The notes beneath the pieces are model-generated. The model saw only the letters and a program-made list of their open reading frames with translations, ran no database searches and was not told the DNA's origin. The position numbers and the translations under genes were made by a program. A stretch of DNA of 64,000 nt, taken from positions 10,571,501 to 10,635,500 of the forward strand of contig JAILWY010000016.1 in NCBI GenBank assembly GCA_022113835.1, read 5' to 3'. The DNA comes from Atopsyche davidsoni. Lineage: Eukaryota; Arthropoda; Insecta; Trichoptera; Hydrobiosidae. How positions within the stretch are numbered: position 1 is the first letter of the stretch; every line of letters starts with the position of its first letter. Shown here in pieces: positions 60,301 to 64,000 of the stretch.

Positions 60301-61900
60301 TTTTTTTCTCTCCAAATTTAAATTGTAGGGTTATACAAACTTATGACGAAAGTCATCAGTTAATTTTACTTTTTTTATAAAAGTACACCTTCGTTGAAAT
60401 AAATCCACTCTATTGAAATAAAATGCTTTAAAATATAATCTTTTCTCTTAAATTTATCTTAGAATTCTGGATTTAAGCTCGAGATCGGTATTGATGTGAT
60501 TTGTATTGTTTATAAACACAAGATCTTATTAATTAATTATGAAATCTTATAACGGGTTTTCATTAAAAATATCATTTCACTTAAATGAATTGCTATTGGA
60601 TATTTTTAAAAATAAAACAAATATTGATACATAAAACATTGTTTTTTAAAACTGATTATTGTATTAAATTTCTGAAAAGTAAATAAAAGTCAACCACGAA
60701 TATCATATATCATATTTTTCTGGTTATTTTTATTTTTATTTTCAAATTTAAATCATTTGCAAAAATAATTATTATTTTATATTTCTTGTGTAAAACATAG
60801 CTTCTGCCTCATTTTTAAAAACTTTATACTACAAAGTAGTAAATTACTATTAAAAACTCTCGTACCTTTGAAGAATGTCCACAAATGTTTCATTTTTTCT
60901 GAAAGTTTGAGCAACTGTATTTCAGGTTTAATACTCATACCTGGAGTTTGGATTTATGAAGCACTTACAAGATTTTTATTAAGAGGCAGCTCCTCGACGC
61001 ACCCTAACAATTTTCTACTTTAAAAATTTAAAAGTTACTATATTGAGATGAGATATATTTACATGTTTTATACTAAACGAAAATATAAAGTGTTTAGCTT
61101 AATTTTTTTTTCACGTAAGTATTCTCAAACTTTAGTTATCTAGTAAAATATAAATGTACATGAATCATATATAGATATACACTAACATGAGTCAACTTCC
61201 TTCTTAGCCTGAAATTATTAGATATTTTTCAGTAAGGATTCTTAGCCCTTAATACTCAACTGAAATTTTGAATTTATGAGACACTTTCGGGCGGCATAAT
61301 AAAGATCAACAGAAAATAATTTAAAATAAAATAATATTTTACTGAATTTACCCTCATATTTATCTAGAATACATTAAATTCATAAAATGTGCCACGATGT
61401 CGTAAACATTACATAAAGGTACAAAATTTTGTTGGAATTTTATCAATATAAACGTAAGATAAATTTGCAATTTAAATATATGTTTTTTTTTTTTTGCATG
61501 CAAAGTGTTTTATGTTTAATACCGCTTTTGAATTCTTCAGATTGCAAAATATTAACTTTTATTAAATTAATATGAAATAATTTTGACTCTTAATCTTAAA
61601 ATTATTAAATTTTTATTAGATGTGATATATTTATTCCAAAGGCATATATTTATCAAAAAAAATATATTTTAACTAAAAAAATATTTACCTTGAGATCATG
61701 GGAACTTTATTTTCACTTTCATGATAAAAAGGGTTCCATTAAGAAGGACGAGCAAATAACCTATAATGGTGTAGATTCTGTAGATAGTTTCTTTTGAATA
61801 TATCTGCTCTCAAACATCCCATTGAAGAAAGGTGCTAATTATTAATTAATTACAGCTGGACAGCACCAACAGCTATTTATGAAAATATTTTTAAAAAAAA
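57390..61900. other. AT-rich spacer
   Basis: Very AT-rich, with small islets near 57700-57830 and 58260-58400. TTAACCCTTTG at 59857 resembles a piggyBac-type end, without a partner. No gene recognised. Confidence 0.45.
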
Positions 61901-61908
61901 CTGCACTT

Positions 61909-62307
61909 TTAATCTGTTAATAAAACGTTGAGATATCTAGATAAAATATGATATAATGTCCGAAACAGTATGATGAATTGGCCGTAATAAGAAATATCAC
62001 ACTGAAGTGCTCGAGGATGGACCAATAAAGTCCGATATGGGAATTGCGAGAGGATCTCTGGCCCTTCAACTATTTCTTTTATAAGAAAAGTGCGATAGAA
62101 CGACGCCCGATGTTTTTGCTCTTCCAACCTCCGGTAACTACACTTTCGAACCGCAGGACTTATTATACATGTGAATAAAACCGAGTGGCTGTAGAGACTA
62201 CTGCATCTTATCATTGAGACGAAATGGGCTTCTTTGGATATCGTCAAAGTTAGTGAACGAATTAGTTCAAAAAGACAAAGAAACGCAAAGATTAAACTTT
62301 TAGGCAC
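61909..62307 (-). CDS. Unrecognised 132-codon open frame (doubtful gene)
   Basis: The minus-strand frame starts with a hydrophobic leader-like stretch and is open for 132 codons in AT-rich DNA. It overlaps a GC-richer islet (about 61985-62240), which lowers stop frequency by itself. No domain or family is recognised, and no splice or poly(A) context was established. It may be chance. Confidence 0.15.
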   Translation of the reverse strand: MPKSLIFAFLCLFELIRSLTLTISKEAHFVSMIRCSSLYSHSVLFTCIISPAVRKCSYRRLEEQKHRASFYRTFLIKEIVEGPEILSQFPYRTLLVHPRALQCDISYYGQFIILFRTLYHILSRYLNVLLTD

Positions 62308-62529
62308 CTATTGATGACTAAAGATTCCAATTCTTTTTAAGCACAGTGGCTTGCTGATTATATAAGTGAAGAAATAGTTGTTTGAATTCAATTAAAAACA
62401 TAATTTGAAAGCAGGTAAAAATAATTATCAGATTTTATTGAATGCAATCTATTCGCTTGCCTCGATTATTTGCTTGTTGGCTAATTTTGTTCAATTTTAA
62501 ATTATGCATGTAAATATTTTTTTTTTTCA

Positions 62530-62790
62530 CTGGCGCATGGTGGTCGCCCTATTTAAGGGTACAGAACGAAATGCGTCCCGAGATGGTGGAACATTGTTCA
62601 TCTAATATAAAAAGGAAAACACAATATCTGTTTATTGCGAAGAAACGGCCGAAGGATTCTCGACTCTATGCATACTGCTCATTAGGGTTAAATGGATTCC
62701 GGCACGTTTATTTGCTTTGTAAATAGTCGACCAGAGACGCCCAGTTTGGCCGACAGCCCTACCACGACCCATTATCATGCGAGATTTTAG
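62530..62790. promoter_or_regulatory. GC-rich islet with Sox- and forkhead-like cores
   Basis: GAACATTGTTC (62590-62600, Sox-like, partly palindromic), CTGTTTATTGC and GTTTATTTGC (forkhead-like) lie within 130 bp. No coding frame. Confidence 0.3.
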
Positions 62791-63839
62791 CGAAAGACGT
62801 GTAGATTTATTTATATCTATATATATATATAATAAATATAAATATTTAAATTTATCTCTAACCCTAAATCACTGACAAAAGCCTGCAAAAGAAACTAGAA
62901 TGGAAATAAAAATAAAACTGCGGATACCATATTTATGCAGTTAAAATTTCCTACGAAACTTGCTTTAAGCCGTTTTACATATCAATTACTGCCAACAAAA
63001 ACCTGCTAGCTTCAGTTCTTTTGTATAACTTGAGCTTGTCTTTGCAATTGACATAATATGTAAGGACATAAAATGCCATTTTACATCTGCTGCTATGAAA
63101 TTATCCTTTCCAAATAATTTAATGTGTACGGAGTCTGTTTAATACCATGATTTGATATAGCGTACTAATGTTAATATTTCAATAAGAACAAAAAGAGAGA
63201 AAAGAGAAAAACTGATTACTATGTTTAATTTAAGCTTAAGCTCAATGGCAATTATTTGTTTAAGAACGTGGGTTATATTTACCTCCAAACAATCTTTTTT
63301 TTCAATTTTCGGAACGGTGAATTTTCCAGATACTAACCGACTCGTATAGTACACCTGCAATTAATCAACTAAAAAATATGAGTTCCCCGTCCATCCGGCC
63401 GCTTCGGGGATATTCGACGTGAAAAAAAAAAAAAAAAAAAACAATTATTCAAACACAAATGAATGTGTTTTTTGTCATTCGGGTCGTCATCTGTAGAATC
63501 AACATCTGCCAATGACACTTTGATTAAATACATTTTTAATATGTACTCCATCGTGGAATAAATTAGGTTTATTATGTATACCTGTCACGCGTAAAGTGCT
63601 AGGTACTCACAATGTTTATGTACAGATATAAAAGATCTAATTTACAAAAGCATTCCGGACCTTTTCTTTTTGACTTAACATTATAAATTAACTTCTATAA
63701 TTGGTGTATTTTAAGAAATATTTTAATATAGTCATCACTACCATAGACCCATATAAATGGTTTTATAATCATATCTTATAATAATGCTGCGGTGTAGAAC
63801 AACCAGGGGACTTACAACACTAATCTTTCTAAAAAAAAA

Positions 63840-63890
63840 CCATGAACAGATAGTCACAAATCTCTTCTGAGGCCCCTGAAGAAGAAAAAG
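63840..63890 (+). repeat. Dispersed LINE 3'-end repeat, copy E (short, diverged)
   Basis: Read on the minus strand: CTTTTTCTTCTTCAGGGGCC, then TCAGAAGAGATTTGTGAC, matching the left end of copies B and D at roughly 70 percent by eye. Confidence 0.4.
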
Positions 63891-64000
63891 ATCGCATATT
63901 ATTTTTTTATGTAGAACGTCTTGGTAAATACCAAGAACTAATTAATATATTTTTCACATATTCAATAAAATCTGTATTGGCCACCCGTCGTGATATTTCG

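Overview
This is AT-rich eukaryotic nuclear DNA, almost certainly from an insect. The evidence is two spliced insect-type carboxylesterase-family genes with GT-AG introns, a TCAGT-type initiator upstream of one of them, a short tract of the insect telomere repeat TTAGG, a tRNA-Lys(UUU) with a Pol III terminator, and remnants of hAT, piggyBac-like, Tc1/mariner-like and non-LTR elements. The order cannot be fixed from sequence alone. Most of the 64 kb has no protein gene.

Layout. Bases 1-14,700 hold no intact gene: AT-rich spacer with several GC-rich islets, a decayed reverse-transcriptase tail (10.56-10.92 kb) and a related LINE 3'-end repeat at 12.3 kb. At 14.75-16.11 kb is a 1.36 kb hAT-like non-autonomous element filled by a 51-bp minisatellite, followed by a 31-nt palindrome and the tRNA-Lys gene. 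From 21.9 to 33.5 kb lie two esterase-family genes arranged head to head: one on the minus strand (21,916-27,460, 3 exons, about 583 aa) and one on the plus strand (30,754-33,502, 3 exons, about 597 aa). They share intron positions and phases. A single probable exon at 35,275-35,393 may belong to a receptor-type tyrosine phosphatase. Two copies of one hAT-type MITE (25.07 and 35.78 kb) flank the gene pair. A 5'-truncated, frameshifted non-LTR retrotransposon with endonuclease, reverse transcriptase and RNase H occupies 40.0-43.75 kb on the minus strand. From 44 to 64 kb there is spacer DNA with GC-rich islets, a long (TA)n tract, a 98-bp MITE, a pogo/Tigger-like MITE, a G-rich minisatellite, a piggyBac-like transposase fragment and an AT-rich tandem repeat of about 120 bp.

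The most notable biology is the esterase pair. Both have intact reading frames, signal peptides and matching introns. Both have lost the catalytic serine (Asn in one, Gly in the other) and the catalytic histidine (Asn and Glu), keep the acidic residue, and end in an ER-retrieval-like tetrapeptide (KEEL and KDEL). They look like a duplicated pair of catalytically dead, ER-resident alpha/beta-hydrolase-fold proteins, not xenobiotic esterases. The second theme is a regular scatter of 100-250 bp GC-rich islets that do not code convincingly but carry homeodomain, POU, forkhead, GATA and Sox-like cores. They could be conserved regulatory elements, but that is inference without alignment.
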